Shown here: positions 25,105 to 33,987 of the stretch, piece after piece
Numbering within the stretch: the stretch's first letter is position 1
How the letters are laid out: every line of letters starts with the position of its first letter
Assembly (NCBI RefSeq): GCF_019966495.1
Contig: NZ_JAIMIA010000006.1
Span: 1-64,000, forward strand
Length of the DNA: 64,000 nucleotides
Direction: 5' to 3'
Source of the DNA: Tateyamaria pelophila
Lineage (GTDB): Bacteria > Pseudomonadota > Alphaproteobacteria > Rhodobacterales > Rhodobacteraceae
Program-made: the position numbers and the translations under genes
The notes under the pieces: model-generated
The model's database searches: none
What the model saw: only the letters and a program-made list of their open reading frames with translations
Told to the model about the DNA's origin: nothing

Positions 25105-27024
25105 ATGTCTCAGACCCCTTTATTGGACCGCGTCGCGGGCCCGGCCGACCTCAGGAAGATGTCAGACAAGGAACTGACGCAAGTGGCGCACGAGTTGCGA
25201 TCAGACGTGATCGAGGCGGTCAGCCGGACGGGTGGCCATCTGGGATCGTCATTGGGCGTCGTGGAACTGACCGTGGGCATTCATGCCGTTTTTGACACCC
25301 CGCGCGACAAGCTGATCTGGGACGTGGGTCACCAGTGTTACCCGCACAAGATCCTGACGGGCCGCCGCGACCGCATGGGCACGTTGCGCCAGAAAGACGG
25401 GCTGAGCGGCTTTACCAAACGCGCGGAGAGCGAGTACGACCCCTTTGGCGCGGCGCATTCGTCCACGTCCATTTCCGCCGCTTTGGGCTTTACGGTTGGC
25501 CGCGATATGGGGATGCCCACCGGCGATGCGATCGCCGTGATCGGGGATGGCTCCATCAGTGCCGGCATGGCCTATGAAGCGTTGAACAATGCGGGTCACG
25601 AGGGCCGCCGTTTGTTCGTCATCCTGAACGACAATGAAATGTCGATTGCACCGCCGACCGGCGCGATGAGCACGTATCTGTCGAGTCTGGGCCGCAACTC
25701 ACCGCTTGCGCCGTTGCAGGCCCTTGCCGAAGGCGTCGAGGCAGCGCTGCCCAAACCTGTGCGCGATGGGGCCCGGCGGGCCCGTGAGATGGTCACGGGT
25801 GTCGAGGGCAAAGGCACGTTTTTTGAAGAGCTCGGGTTTGATTATATCGGTCCGATTGACGGGCACGACATGGGGCAGGTGATGTCGGTTTTGCGCGCGG
25901 CTCGTGCCCGTGCAACCGGTCCTGTTCTGATCCATGCCTGTACGATCAAAGGCAAGGGCTATGCCCCCGCCGAAGGGTCTGCAGACAAATATCACGGTGT
26001 GTCCAAATTCAACGTGGAGACGGGTGCGCAGTCCAAAGGCAAAAGCAATGCGCCGTCCTATACATCGGTCTTCGGTTCTACCTTATGCGACCTTGCCGCC
26101 CAGGATCCCAGGATCGTGGCGGTTACGGCGGCGATGCCGGGGGGCACCGGTCTCGACAAGATGATGGAGCGTTTCCCGGCCCGTGTCTTTGACGTGGGGA
26201 TCGCAGAGCAACACGGCGTCACCTTTGCGGCGGCGATGGCGGCTTCGGGACTGAAACCGTTCTGCGCGATTTACTCGACGTTCCTGCAACGGGGCTATGA
26301 TCAGGTGGTGCATGATGTGGCCTTGCAAGGGTTGCCGGTGCGCTTTGCCATCGACCGGGCGGGTCTGGTGGGCGCCGACGGGGCCACGCACGCGGGATCC
26401 TTTGATATCGGCTATCTGGCGGCATTGCCGGGGATGGTTGTCATGGCGGCGTCAGACGAGGCCGAATTGCTGCATATGGTCACGACTGCGGCGGATTATG
26501 ACAGCGGTCCGATTGCGTTCCGCTATCCGCGTGGCAACGGACGCGGGGTGGAGATGCCCGAGCGCGGCGAGATCCTGGAGATCGGCAAGGGGCGGATGAT
26601 CCAGGACGGGACGGATGTGGCCTTGCTGTCGCTGGGCACCCATCTGGACGAATGTGAGAAAGCGGCTGCTGTGCTGGAAGCCGAGGGCCTGTCCGTCAGC
26701 ATCGCGGATGCCCGGTTTGCCAAGCCACTGGATATGGAGATGATCCGCGATCTTGCGGCCCGTCACGCTGTACTGGTGACTGTCGAACAGGGTGCCATGG
26801 GTGGCTTTGGCGCGATGGTCTTGCAAGCGATGGCCGCCGAAGGGCTATTGGACCAAGGATTGAAAGTGCGCAGTATGCATCTACCGGATGTGTTCATTGA
26901 CCAGGCCGGACCGGATGAGATGTATGCGGCCGCGGGGTTGAACGCCGATGGAATTATCGAGACGGTGAAAGCGGCTCTTGGTCAAGTCTCAGGCAATGTG
27001 GTGGATATGAAACGCGGTGCCTGA
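25105..27024 (+). CDS. dxs: 1-deoxy-D-xylulose-5-phosphate synthase
   Basis: A 639-residue thiamine-diphosphate enzyme that joins pyruvate and glyceraldehyde 3-phosphate, the entry step of the MEP isoprenoid pathway. Visible signatures: [16 protein letters not shown], the ThDP motif region [18 protein letters not shown], and in the transketolase-like part [17 protein letters not shown] and [18 protein letters not shown] 25105 gives good spacing (9 bp) to AAAGG; ATG 25096 is an alternative. dxs next to puf is conserved in Rhodobacter-type clusters and boosts precursor supply for pigments. Confidence 0.95.
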   Translation: MSQTPLLDRVAGPADLRKMSDKELTQVAHELRSDVIEAVSRTGGHLGSSLGVVELTVGIHAVFDTPRDKLIWDVGHQCYPHKILTGRRDRMGTLRQKDGLSGFTKRAESEYDPFGAAHSSTSISAALGFTVGRDMGMPTGDAIAVIGDGSISAGMAYEALNNAGHEGRRLFVILNDNEMSIAPPTGAMSTYLSSLGRNSPLAPLQALAEGVEAALPKPVRDGARRAREMVTGVEGKGTFFEELGFDYIGPIDGHDMGQVMSVLRAARARATGPVLIHACTIKGKGYAPAEGSADKYHGVSKFNVETGAQSKGKSNAPSYTSVFGSTLCDLAAQDPRIVAVTAAMPGGTGLDKMMERFPARVFDVGIAEQHGVTFAAAMAASGLKPFCAIYSTFLQRGYDQVVHDVALQGLPVRFAIDRAGLVGADGATHAGSFDIGYLAALPGMVVMAASDEAELLHMVTTAADYDSGPIAFRYPRGNGRGVEMPERGEILEIGKGRMIQDGTDVALLSLGTHLDECEKAAAVLEAEGLSVSIADARFAKPLDMEMIRDLAARHAVLVTVEQGAMGGFGAMVLQAMAAEGLLDQGLKVRSMHLPDVFIDQAGPDEMYAAAGLNADGIIETVKAALGQVSGNVVDMKRGA

Positions 27025-27050
27025 GGGGACTCTCTTGGCTAAAAATATCC

Positions 27051-27192
27051 CCGCCGGAGGTTCCGGCGGTTGCAGCACATGATCCGTCGGAATGGACGCG
27101 CATGCGCGCGGCTTGATGTTTTGCAGCCACCTGCGGCGTCTGCGCATATGGGGCTCTGCCCCATACCCCGGAGTTTATTTGGCAAGATGAAG
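27051..27192. terminator. dxs/TPR convergent terminator region with gene-end repeat
   Basis: The convergent spacer holds a perfect 8-bp hairpin CCGCCGGA/TCCGGCGG (27051-27069, 3-nt loop) and a second, ATGGGGC-TCT-GCCCCAT (27148-27164), followed by the repeat CCCCGGAGTTTATTTGG and AAGATGAAG. On the minus strand this repeat encodes the last residues (Leu-Ala-Lys-stop) of the TPR gene. It is a likely bidirectional terminator. Confidence 0.65.
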
Positions 27193-28536
27193 TCTGGATC
27201 GTTTCCGGGCGATGTTGGCCTGCTCTGGCAAACCTGACTTGTCGTAGGCGTCTGCCAGCATCCGATTGAGCGGTACGCCGTCGGGATCATAGCTGCGCCG
27301 CATTTCGAGGACCTGTTGTGCCCGGCTGGACCGGCCCGAGCGGATCAGCGCGTCAAGGTGGATTTGCTCGAAAAGGTCGCGCTGCGCATGGCTGCCACCT
27401 GTTTCGGCCAGTCTGGGCAGGGCTTTTGAGAGAAAGCGAATCGCATCGTCGTCGTCTCCTGCGGCGTGAGCGGCAATGCCGTGGGCGGCCCACAGCGCCA
27501 CGTCGCGCCAAGCTGCGTGGTCGTGTTGCGTGGTATCTTCGGCCCGCGCTTCGATGGCGTGTAACAGCGTTTCCGCCTCGGGTCTTCCGGTGCGCCCCAG
27601 CGCGTAGAGGTATTGCAGCGTCAGGAAAGGGCTGACCGTATCGGCGCCCCGTTTGGCGATGTGATCGGCAACGTCGTTCCAGCGGTCACCTACATTGATG
27701 CCCGCGAACTCCATCCGCGCCAGCAGGGAGACCGCGCCCACCTGATCCTGCGAATAGTCCTTGGCCAGTCCCCACACATGGGTGTCATAGGTTTTCAGCA
27801 GATCATCAGTCCGCCCGGTGGAGATGTAGAAGAGCGCGAGATGCCACCAATTGTGGCTGTGCATGAAGCTGTTGAGCTCGCTCCAGTGATGGGCGACGGA
27901 TTCCAGGAAGGCCGTGCCTTCGGCCACTTGTCCGCGGGTCAGGTAGATATGTGCCAATGCGTGATGAGCCCAGGGTTCTGACGGGTCAATCGTCAGGGCA
28001 TGGCGCGCGGCGGCTTCGGCCTCGTCGAGCAGGTGGCATTCCTCGAAGCCGAAGGCCAGCATGCCATGGGCATAAGCAATGTCAGCCGCCTCTGGCTGGG
28101 CTTTGTGCGCGATCCGCAACATGGCGGGGAAATCGCCGATGTTGAATGTGTGGTACTGGCCGAGTTTGAGCATGACCATGTCGCGGGGATAGGCGCTGAC
28201 CGTGGCTTCGCACAGTTCGATCAGTTTCGGGATCTTGCCGGCTACAAAAAGCCGTGCCGCCTCGACCGCGGCCTGTTCGCGGGCTGTCAGCCCGGTGGCC
28301 TTGCGCGCGTTGGCGAGGAAGGGGGCGGCGAGTTTGGGCGCAATCGGTGCTTCGAGCAACATGTAGAGGATGGCGGCGTAGGCGTTGGCCAGCCCATTGT
28401 CCGCGTCCGCCCTGGCCACGTCGATCACGTTGGCCGCCTTGGGTTGAAAACTGATGAACCCGTGCACGAAGTCGTCGATGCCCTGCCGCGTGGCATCGAT
28501 CTCGCAGGTGATGGGCAGGCCGTAGAGATCGTGCAT
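27175..28536 (-). CDS. TPR-repeat protein (TTC38-like)
   Basis: A 453-residue, probably soluble all-helical protein resembling the tetratricopeptide-repeat protein 38 family. The N-terminus has no signal peptide. TPR-like helices are visible, e.g. EEAGGGHALTIDP-type pattern in DEAEAAARHALTIDPSEPWAHHALAHIYLTRGQ split over residues about 170-205, and a conserved His/Trp-rich stretch FMHSHNWWHLALFYI (about 245). The function of this family in bacteria is unknown. It is the last gene of a leftward operon with an alpha/beta hydrolase (9 bp upstream) and a P1-type peptidase. Confidence 0.7.
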   Translation of the reverse strand: MHDLYGLPITCEIDATRQGIDDFVHGFISFQPKAANVIDVARADADNGLANAYAAILYMLLEAPIAPKLAAPFLANARKATGLTAREQAAVEAARLFVAGKIPKLIELCEATVSAYPRDMVMLKLGQYHTFNIGDFPAMLRIAHKAQPEAADIAYAHGMLAFGFEECHLLDEAEAAARHALTIDPSEPWAHHALAHIYLTRGQVAEGTAFLESVAHHWSELNSFMHSHNWWHLALFYISTGRTDDLLKTYDTHVWGLAKDYSQDQVGAVSLLARMEFAGINVGDRWNDVADHIAKRGADTVSPFLTLQYLYALGRTGRPEAETLLHAIEARAEDTTQHDHAAWRDVALWAAHGIAAHAAGDDDDAIRFLSKALPRLAETGGSHAQRDLFEQIHLDALIRSGRSSRAQQVLEMRRSYDPDGVPLNRMLADAYDKSGLPEQANIARKRSRLHLAK

Positions 28537-28545
28537 ATGTTGTCC

Positions 28546-29337
28546 TTAGATGCTGTTCTGCTTGGCGAAGGCGACGATGTGCCCGGCCACTGCGTCCGGT
28601 GCGTCCCAGTGGATCGAATGCCCGGCCCCGTCGATGATGTGGTGCGGCAGATGCCCGAGCACTGCTTTGATATGGGGCGGCGGGATAAGCAGATCAACCG
28701 CGCCCATCAACGCCTGCGCGGGGCAGGCGGGGTGTGCAAGTAACTTGCCATCAAAGTCGCGCAGGGCGGTCAGTTGATGTTCCATGGCATCTGCGCTTTG
28801 CCCGTGCGGGTAGGCGAGGCTTTCGGCGACGGCCGTTTCCACGGCATCGGGATTTTTGTAGAGGTCCGGATTGAAAAGCCACGGAAACAGCGCGCGCAGC
28901 CATGTATCGGGAGCGGCGTTGCTGCGCCGGATGGCGATCAGGCTGGCAAAGAGCGCGGTGTTTCGTGGCAGTCTGACGGGGGCCGAGGCGGCGACAGAGG
29001 CTGAGGCAACGCGTGCGGGCGTCTGATGAGCGATGTCCAGCGCAATAATCCCGCCCATGGAGTGCCCCACCACGTGAAAGCGCTCATGGCCGAGGTGATC
29101 CATCAGCGCGGTGGCGTCATCCGCCATATGGGTGATCGAGACAGGCGCGTCCCAGGGTGTCGTTCGCCCGGTCGTCCGGTTGTCGGGACGGATGCAGGTG
29201 AAGTGCGCGCTCAGCAGAGGCACCAGCGGTGTCCAACTGGCGTGATCCGACATGAACCCGGCCAGCATCAGGAGCGGCGGGCCGTTGCCGGTCATTTCAT
29301 AGTGCAGAGACAGATCGGGGCGGTCAAGATTGGGCAT
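28546..29337 (-). CDS. Alpha/beta-fold hydrolase
   Basis: A 263-residue alpha/beta hydrolase. The oxyanion region LLMLAGFMSDHASW, nucleophile elbow GHSMGG (Ser at about residue 94) and C-terminal GAGHSIHWDAP with the catalytic His are present, as in esterase/lactonase-like enzymes of the 3-oxoadipate enol-lactonase/BioH type. The substrate cannot be named. ATG 29337 is inside the 3' end of the upstream peptidase gene (14-bp overlap), so the genes are coupled. Confidence 0.8.
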   Translation of the reverse strand: MPNLDRPDLSLHYEMTGNGPPLLMLAGFMSDHASWTPLVPLLSAHFTCIRPDNRTTGRTTPWDAPVSITHMADDATALMDHLGHERFHVVGHSMGGIIALDIAHQTPARVASASVAASAPVRLPRNTALFASLIAIRRSNAAPDTWLRALFPWLFNPDLYKNPDAVETAVAESLAYPHGQSADAMEHQLTALRDFDGKLLAHPACPAQALMGAVDLLIPPPHIKAVLGHLPHHIIDGAGHSIHWDAPDAVAGHIVAFAKQNSI

Positions 29338-30328
29338 TGATCTGGCTCCAGGTTGGCAGCAGGTCGTTTGGGGCAGGGGTTGCGGCATAGACGCCACGTG
29401 CGATGGCGCGGCTCAGGCACAGCGCGGCGGCGTGACCGATCAGGGCCAGATCGCGCTCGCAGGTCAAAGGGATCTCGCCGGTTGCAGCGGCAAAAATCAG
29501 ATCGCCGTCGCCGGGACTGTGGGCCGGGACGCAGGCACGCCCGATCCCGTCATGGGCCGCCCAGGCGACGCGCTGGCATTGCGCCTTGTCGAGCGCTGCG
29601 TTTGTGGCGACGATGGCGATTGTGGTGTTGGAGCGCTCGGCCATGGCCGTGAGTTTGCGGCTTTCGAGGCTGCGCCCAAGCCCTGTGGCGGGATCCGGAC
29701 CGAGCCCACCGAATTCGCTGTCAATTTCGAACGGCGCGGCCCAGAAGTGCCGCTCGCCCGGTGTTGTCACGCTGCCCATGGGGTTGGCGGCGACCAGTGC
29801 GCCAACGGTGATCCTATTATCCAGGGTGAGGGAAGCCGTGCCGAGCCCGCCTTTCATCATGGCCGTCATTGCCCCGGTGCCGGCACCGATTGTGCCGATG
29901 GGTGTTGTTGTTGTGATGGCCTCGAAAGCTGTGCGCCCAAGCGCCGGGTAGGGTGTTTCGGACCAGGTGTGATCGCCGCCGGAGAGCAGATCAAATATGA
30001 TCGCACCGGGCACCAGCGGGATAATCGCGTTGCCCACTTGAAATCCACGCCCTTGCGCCCGCAAACCGGCAACAACGCCGGAACAGGCATCCAGCCCATA
30101 GGCAGAGCCACCTGACAGCACCAGTGCATCAACTTTGGCGACGGATTTGTCCGGGGCCAGAAGATCGGTTTCGCGCGTGCCCGGCGCTCCGCCCATGACA
30201 GCTACGGAGGCGGTGAAAGGTGCATCTGCCGTCAGAACCGTCACGCCGGATTTCAGCGCGGCGTCCTGCGCGTTGCCGACCTTGAGCCCGGCGATATCCG
30301 TGATTGCGTTTTGCGGGCCTGGGATCAT
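29324..30328 (-). CDS. P1-family (DmpA-like) aminopeptidase
   Basis: A 334-residue Ntn-like self-processing peptidase of the DmpA/BapA group, enzymes that release N-terminal or beta-amino acids. Motifs: VGNAQD near the N-terminus, LSGGSAYGLDACSGV (about 71-85), TPIGTIGAGTGAM (about 142-154) and the segment SNTTIAIVATNAAL (about 233-246), which corresponds to the processing/nucleophile region with Thr235 or Thr236. It heads the operon with the hydrolase and TPR genes. Substrate unknown. Confidence 0.82.
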   Translation of the reverse strand: MIPGPQNAITDIAGLKVGNAQDAALKSGVTVLTADAPFTASVAVMGGAPGTRETDLLAPDKSVAKVDALVLSGGSAYGLDACSGVVAGLRAQGRGFQVGNAIIPLVPGAIIFDLLSGGDHTWSETPYPALGRTAFEAITTTTPIGTIGAGTGAMTAMMKGGLGTASLTLDNRITVGALVAANPMGSVTTPGERHFWAAPFEIDSEFGGLGPDPATGLGRSLESRKLTAMAERSNTTIAIVATNAALDKAQCQRVAWAAHDGIGRACVPAHSPGDGDLIFAAATGEIPLTCERDLALIGHAAALCLSRAIARGVYAATPAPNDLLPTWSQINAQS

Positions 30329-30340
30329 TTTGATTTCATG

Positions 30341-30370
30341 CCTCCGGCGGGGATTTTTTGGAACAGAGAA
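30341..30370. repeat. Gene-end repeat, copy A
   Basis: GGATTTTTTGGAACAGAG followed by AAG matches the copies at 40809 and 43832. As there, it lies just downstream (17 bp) of the stop of a leftward gene and upstream of the next leftward gene. Confidence 0.6.
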
Positions 30371-30386
30371 GGGGACGGTGGCGCAT

Positions 30387-30737
30387 TCAGATCCGCGGTT
30401 TGGGGGCGGCTGTGGCCGGATCGCCGGTGTTCGGTTCGCCCTTGGGTTCGATTAGCAGCACCTTGCATTCGTGTGCGGCGCGCGGGCGGTGGGTGATGCC
30501 TTTTGGAACGACGAACAGCTCACCGGTTTTGACCAGATGGCTCTCCTCTTCGAGGTCCATTATCATTTCGCCGTCCAGGACGAGAAAGAAATCATCGGTG
30601 TCTTCGTGCAGGTGGAAAGGGAATTCGCCCTGGAATTTGACCACCATCACATCGTTGTCGTTATAATCGGCAACCACGTGCGGGTCCCAGTGGCTGCCGA
30701 ATTGGGCGAGCTTTTCGTTGAGGTTGATCGGTTTCAT
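30387..30737 (-). CDS. Small cupin-domain protein
   Basis: A 116-residue single-domain cupin. The two metal-binding cupin motifs are seen: FPFHLHEDTDDFFLVLDGE (His/Glu, residues about 39-57) and GELFVVPKGITHRPRA with its His. Such proteins are mannose-6-phosphate-isomerase-like small cupins of varied function. It is translated together with the upstream SDR gene (4-bp overlap), suggesting a shared pathway. The substrate cannot be inferred. Confidence 0.75.
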   Translation of the reverse strand: MKPINLNEKLAQFGSHWDPHVVADYNDNDVMVVKFQGEFPFHLHEDTDDFFLVLDGEMIMDLEEESHLVKTGELFVVPKGITHRPRAAHECKVLLIEPKGEPNTGDPATAAPKPRI

Positions 30738-31474
30738 ATGCAGCGCCCTCCGTCCACTTCCAAAGCTACGCCGGTGATCATCGAAGCCGCGTCCGAGCAC
30801 AGGAATGTTGCGGCCGCCCCCATGTCTTCGGGCGTCGAAAAGCGCCCCAGAGGGATGGTGGCGAGGAATTTGGCGCGAATCTCTGGCGTGTCTTCGCCCA
30901 TGAAGCTTTTGAGCAGGGGGGTTTCGCCCGCCACCGGGTTCAACGCGTTGACGCGGATGCCCTCGGGGGCCAGTTCCACGGCCATCGCCTTGGTTGCGGT
31001 GATCATCCAGCCCTTGGACGCATTGTACCAGTTCAGGCGAGGTCGCGGGGAGACGCCTGCGGTGGAGGCGATGTTGAGGATGGCACCCGACTTACGGGAT
31101 TTGAAATGTGGCACGAGACTGCGGGCCGTCAAATACACCGACTTGGCGTTGACGGCGAGGACGCGGTCAAAATCGTCCTCGCTCACCTCTTCGAGGGCTT
31201 GGGGCAGGTGGGTGATGCCCGCGTTGTTCACGAGGATATCGACGTGTCCGAAGCTGGCGAGCGCCTGATCCGCCATTGCCTGAACGGAACTTCCGTTTGA
31301 GACGTCGACCTGCACCGCTATGCCGTCGATTTCCTGTGCAACGGTCTTGGCGCCGTCGTGGTTCAGGTCGGCCACTATAACGCGGGCTCCTGCCGCGGCG
31401 AAGGCGCGTGCGATGCCGTGGCCAAAGCCGCTGGCCGCTCCGGTGACAATGGCGGTTTTGCCGTCAAGTTGCAT
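30734..31474 (-). CDS. SDR-family oxidoreductase
   Basis: A 246-residue classical short-chain dehydrogenase/reductase. Cofactor motif TGAASGFGHG (about residues 12-21), Asp after beta2 (VIVADLNHDG) suggests NAD(H), NNAG at about 84, catalytic Ser in NIASTAG and Tyr-x-x-x-Lys in WYNASKGW. Overall it resembles FabG/3-oxoacyl-reductase and sugar or hydroxy-acid dehydrogenases; the substrate is unknown. First gene of a two-gene unit with the cupin. Confidence 0.82.
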   Translation of the reverse strand: MQLDGKTAIVTGAASGFGHGIARAFAAAGARVIVADLNHDGAKTVAQEIDGIAVQVDVSNGSSVQAMADQALASFGHVDILVNNAGITHLPQALEEVSEDDFDRVLAVNAKSVYLTARSLVPHFKSRKSGAILNIASTAGVSPRPRLNWYNASKGWMITATKAMAVELAPEGIRVNALNPVAGETPLLKSFMGEDTPEIRAKFLATIPLGRFSTPEDMGAAATFLCSDAASMITGVALEVDGGRCI

Positions 31475-31681
31475 GTGGGGTCTCCGGTATCAAGTGGTGC
31501 GTGTGGGTGAAAAAGGCGTCATACGCATCATGCTCCAGCAGGTGGGCTGCGTTTTCAAGCCCATTACCGCGCATGGGCTGTTAGGTGATGGATACTAGCG
31601 GAAAAGCATACGTGGCAGGAGCAGATCGCTCCGCCATCCCGCCTTTGCGTTCTCAACAAAAGCCGTTCCCCGCAATCCGCA

Positions 31682-32407
31682 TCAGTAGGTAGCCCGCCCG
31701 CCCGACTGATCAAAGCAGAATCCGGTGGTAAAGCTCGCTTCTTCTGACGCCAGCCAACAGGCCATGGCGGCAATTTCATTGACCGTGCCAAAGCGGCCCA
31801 TGGGGATTTTGGATTGCATGAAGTCGATGTGCTCCTGCGTCATCTGGTCAAAGATCGCGGTATGCACGGCGGCGGGCGCAATAGCGTTTGCGGTGACGCC
31901 GGATGTGGCCAGTTCCTTGCCCAGCGATTTGGTCAGCCCGATGACACCGGCTTTGGACGTGGAATAGGCCGAGGCGTTGGGGTTGCCCTCTTTGCCCGCA
32001 ATGGACGCGATGTTGACGATCCGGCCCCAGCCCTTGGCCTGCATGATCGGTGCTGCGGCGCGGCAGCAATAAAAGATCGCATTCAGGTTCAGGTCATGCA
32101 CCTTCAGCCAGTCGTCGATCGGATAGTCCCATGTGGTGGTGTTGGGCCCGGTGATCCCGGCGGAACAGACAAGGATATCGGGATTGGTCTCTGCCATAGC
32201 AGCGGCGACGGCCGCCGCATCGGTTACATCGATCTGGCGGGTGCTTGTCCGATCGCGGTCGACCGCCGCAAGTGCGCCGGGGTCGATATCCCAGACTTCG
32301 ACGCTGCCTCCTTCGGCGGCGATACGTGTCGCGATGCCTTCACCAAGCCCGGCTGCCCCGCCGGTGATGACCGCATGGCGGCCCTTGAATCGGTTTTCAA
32401 AAATCAT
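31682..32407 (-). CDS. SDR-family oxidoreductase
   Basis: A 241-residue SDR with TGGAAGLGEG at the N-terminus, an acidic residue after beta2 (VEVWDIDPGAL, NAD-type), CSAG in place of NNAG, Ser in NIASIAG and Tyr-x-x-x-Lys in AYSTSKAG. Tail FDQSGGRATY is typical of FabG-like enzymes. It lies downstream of the aldehyde dehydrogenase and peptide-transporter genes on the same strand (137-bp gap), so it may belong to that unit. A role as keto-deoxy-fuconate dehydrogenase for the fucose genes at 55 kb is possible but unproven. Confidence 0.8.
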   Translation of the reverse strand: MIFENRFKGRHAVITGGAAGLGEGIATRIAAEGGSVEVWDIDPGALAAVDRDRTSTRQIDVTDAAAVAAAMAETNPDILVCSAGITGPNTTTWDYPIDDWLKVHDLNLNAIFYCCRAAAPIMQAKGWGRIVNIASIAGKEGNPNASAYSTSKAGVIGLTKSLGKELATSGVTANAIAPAAVHTAIFDQMTQEHIDFMQSKIPMGRFGTVNEIAAMACWLASEEASFTTGFCFDQSGGRATY

Positions 32408-32544
32408 GCAGTCGGTTCCTTTTCTGTAAGATCAGGGTGGAGAACGTAGCATCGGCTGCCATCTCCGCCGGTAGAAGATTTTTCGTAGAAAAATCTGAGC
32501 CGTTCCGGCAAGGCGTGTCTTGCGGAAAGCCAAGCGCGTCCACC

Positions 32545-33987
32545 TCAGCCATGATGGGCTGCCACAGTTTTCAGGGTGGAAAAGCCATAGAGCGCCTCGA
32601 ACCCTTTTTCCCGTCCATGGCCGGATCTGCCAACGCCGCCAAAAGGCAGTTCGACCCCGCCCCCGGCACCGTAATTGTTGATAAAGATCTGGCCTGCCTG
32701 CAACGCTTTGGCCAGTCGCATCTGGCGCGCGCCATTGGCCGTCCAGATGCTGGCGACAAGGCCGTAATCGGTGCCGTTGGCGATGCGCACGGCCTCCTGT
32801 TCGGTGTCGAACGGGATCAAGACCTGGACGGGGCCAAAGATCTCGTCGCGGGCGAGGCTGTGATCGGGTGGGACGTCCTGGAACAGGGTGGGCAGAACGT
32901 AGGCCCCGGTGTCGGGCGCGTCTTGCAGGTACCCTTGCGCCGCGATCTTCAGATCCGCCCCTCCGTTGAGAAAGCCGGTCACGATGTCTTTTTGGCGGGC
33001 CGATATCAGTGGACCAATGCGCAGGTCGTTCATTGCGGGGCCAACACTGAGGGAAGCATAGGCCTCGGCCATACGATCTCGCACGGCATCGTAAACGCCC
33101 CTTTGGACCAAAATCCGCGACGATGCGGAACAGGTCTGGCCCGCGTTCTGAATCCCCGCATTGACAAGAAAGGGCAATGCAGCGTCAATATCGGCGTCCT
33201 CGAACACCAGTTGCGGGGATTTGCCGCCCAGTTCCAGCGTTACAGGCACCACATGCGCGCCTGCCGCCTGCTGTACAAGCGCGCCGGTGCGCACCGATCC
33301 GGTAAAGCTGATGTGCTGCACATGCGGGTGCCCGGCCAATGCAGCCCCGGCTTCGGCCCCCAGTCCCGGTACGACATTCAGCGCGCCATCCGGCAAGCCC
33401 GCCTCGTTGCAAATGCGGGCAAAGGCGAGCGCCGTAAGACAGGCTTCTTCCGCCGGTTTCAGCACGCAGGCATTGCCCATGGCCAATGCGGCCCCGACGG
33501 ACCGGCCAATGATCTGCATCGGGTAGTTCCACGGCACGATATGCCCCGTGACCCCATGCGGTTCGCGCAGGGTATAGACGGTGTAGCCGTCCAGATAGGG
33601 GATGGTTTCGCCCATCACCTTGTCCGCCGCCCCGCCGTAGAATTCCATGTAGCGGGCCAGCGCCACGGCGTCGGCGCGGGCCTGGGTGAGCGGCTTGCCC
33701 ACATCATGCGCTTCGATCTCGGCCAAGGTGTCGACCCGGTTCAGCACTTTGCGGCCTATTTCGGTCAGGATGCGTCCGCGTTCCAGAGCGGTCATCCGTC
33801 CCCAATCCCCGGCGCGTGCGGCCTGCGCGGCCGTGACGGCGGCGTCGATATCCCGCGACGTTCCGCGTGCGATGTCGGCCAGATGACTGCCGTCGGACGG
33901 ATTTGTCAGCGCCAGCGTGTCAGCGGCGGCCTGCCACGTCCCACCGATCAGCATTTCGGTGGGGTCGAACCAGAGGGCGTCAAGCAT
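32545..33987 (-). CDS. NAD(P)-dependent aldehyde dehydrogenase
   Basis: A 480-residue ALDH superfamily enzyme oxidising an aldehyde to the acid. Motifs: VPWNYPMQIIGRSVGAALAMGN, ISFTGSVRTG (cofactor), the catalytic Glu in ELGGKSPQLVFED and the catalytic Cys in NAGQTCSASSRI, with EIFGPVQVLIPFD near the C-terminus. Best resemblance by eye is to betaine-/gamma-aminobutyraldehyde-type ALDHs. Its start overlaps the end of the ABC ATPase gene by 8 bp, so it is co-expressed with the transporter and probably handles an imported compound. Confidence 0.88.
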   Translation of the reverse strand: MLDALWFDPTEMLIGGTWQAAADTLALTNPSDGSHLADIARGTSRDIDAAVTAAQAARAGDWGRMTALERGRILTEIGRKVLNRVDTLAEIEAHDVGKPLTQARADAVALARYMEFYGGAADKVMGETIPYLDGYTVYTLREPHGVTGHIVPWNYPMQIIGRSVGAALAMGNACVLKPAEEACLTALAFARICNEAGLPDGALNVVPGLGAEAGAALAGHPHVQHISFTGSVRTGALVQQAAGAHVVPVTLELGGKSPQLVFEDADIDAALPFLVNAGIQNAGQTCSASSRILVQRGVYDAVRDRMAEAYASLSVGPAMNDLRIGPLISARQKDIVTGFLNGGADLKIAAQGYLQDAPDTGAYVLPTLFQDVPPDHSLARDEIFGPVQVLIPFDTEQEAVRIANGTDYGLVASIWTANGARQMRLAKALQAGQIFINNYGAGGGVELPFGGVGRSGHGREKGFEALYGFSTLKTVAAHHG

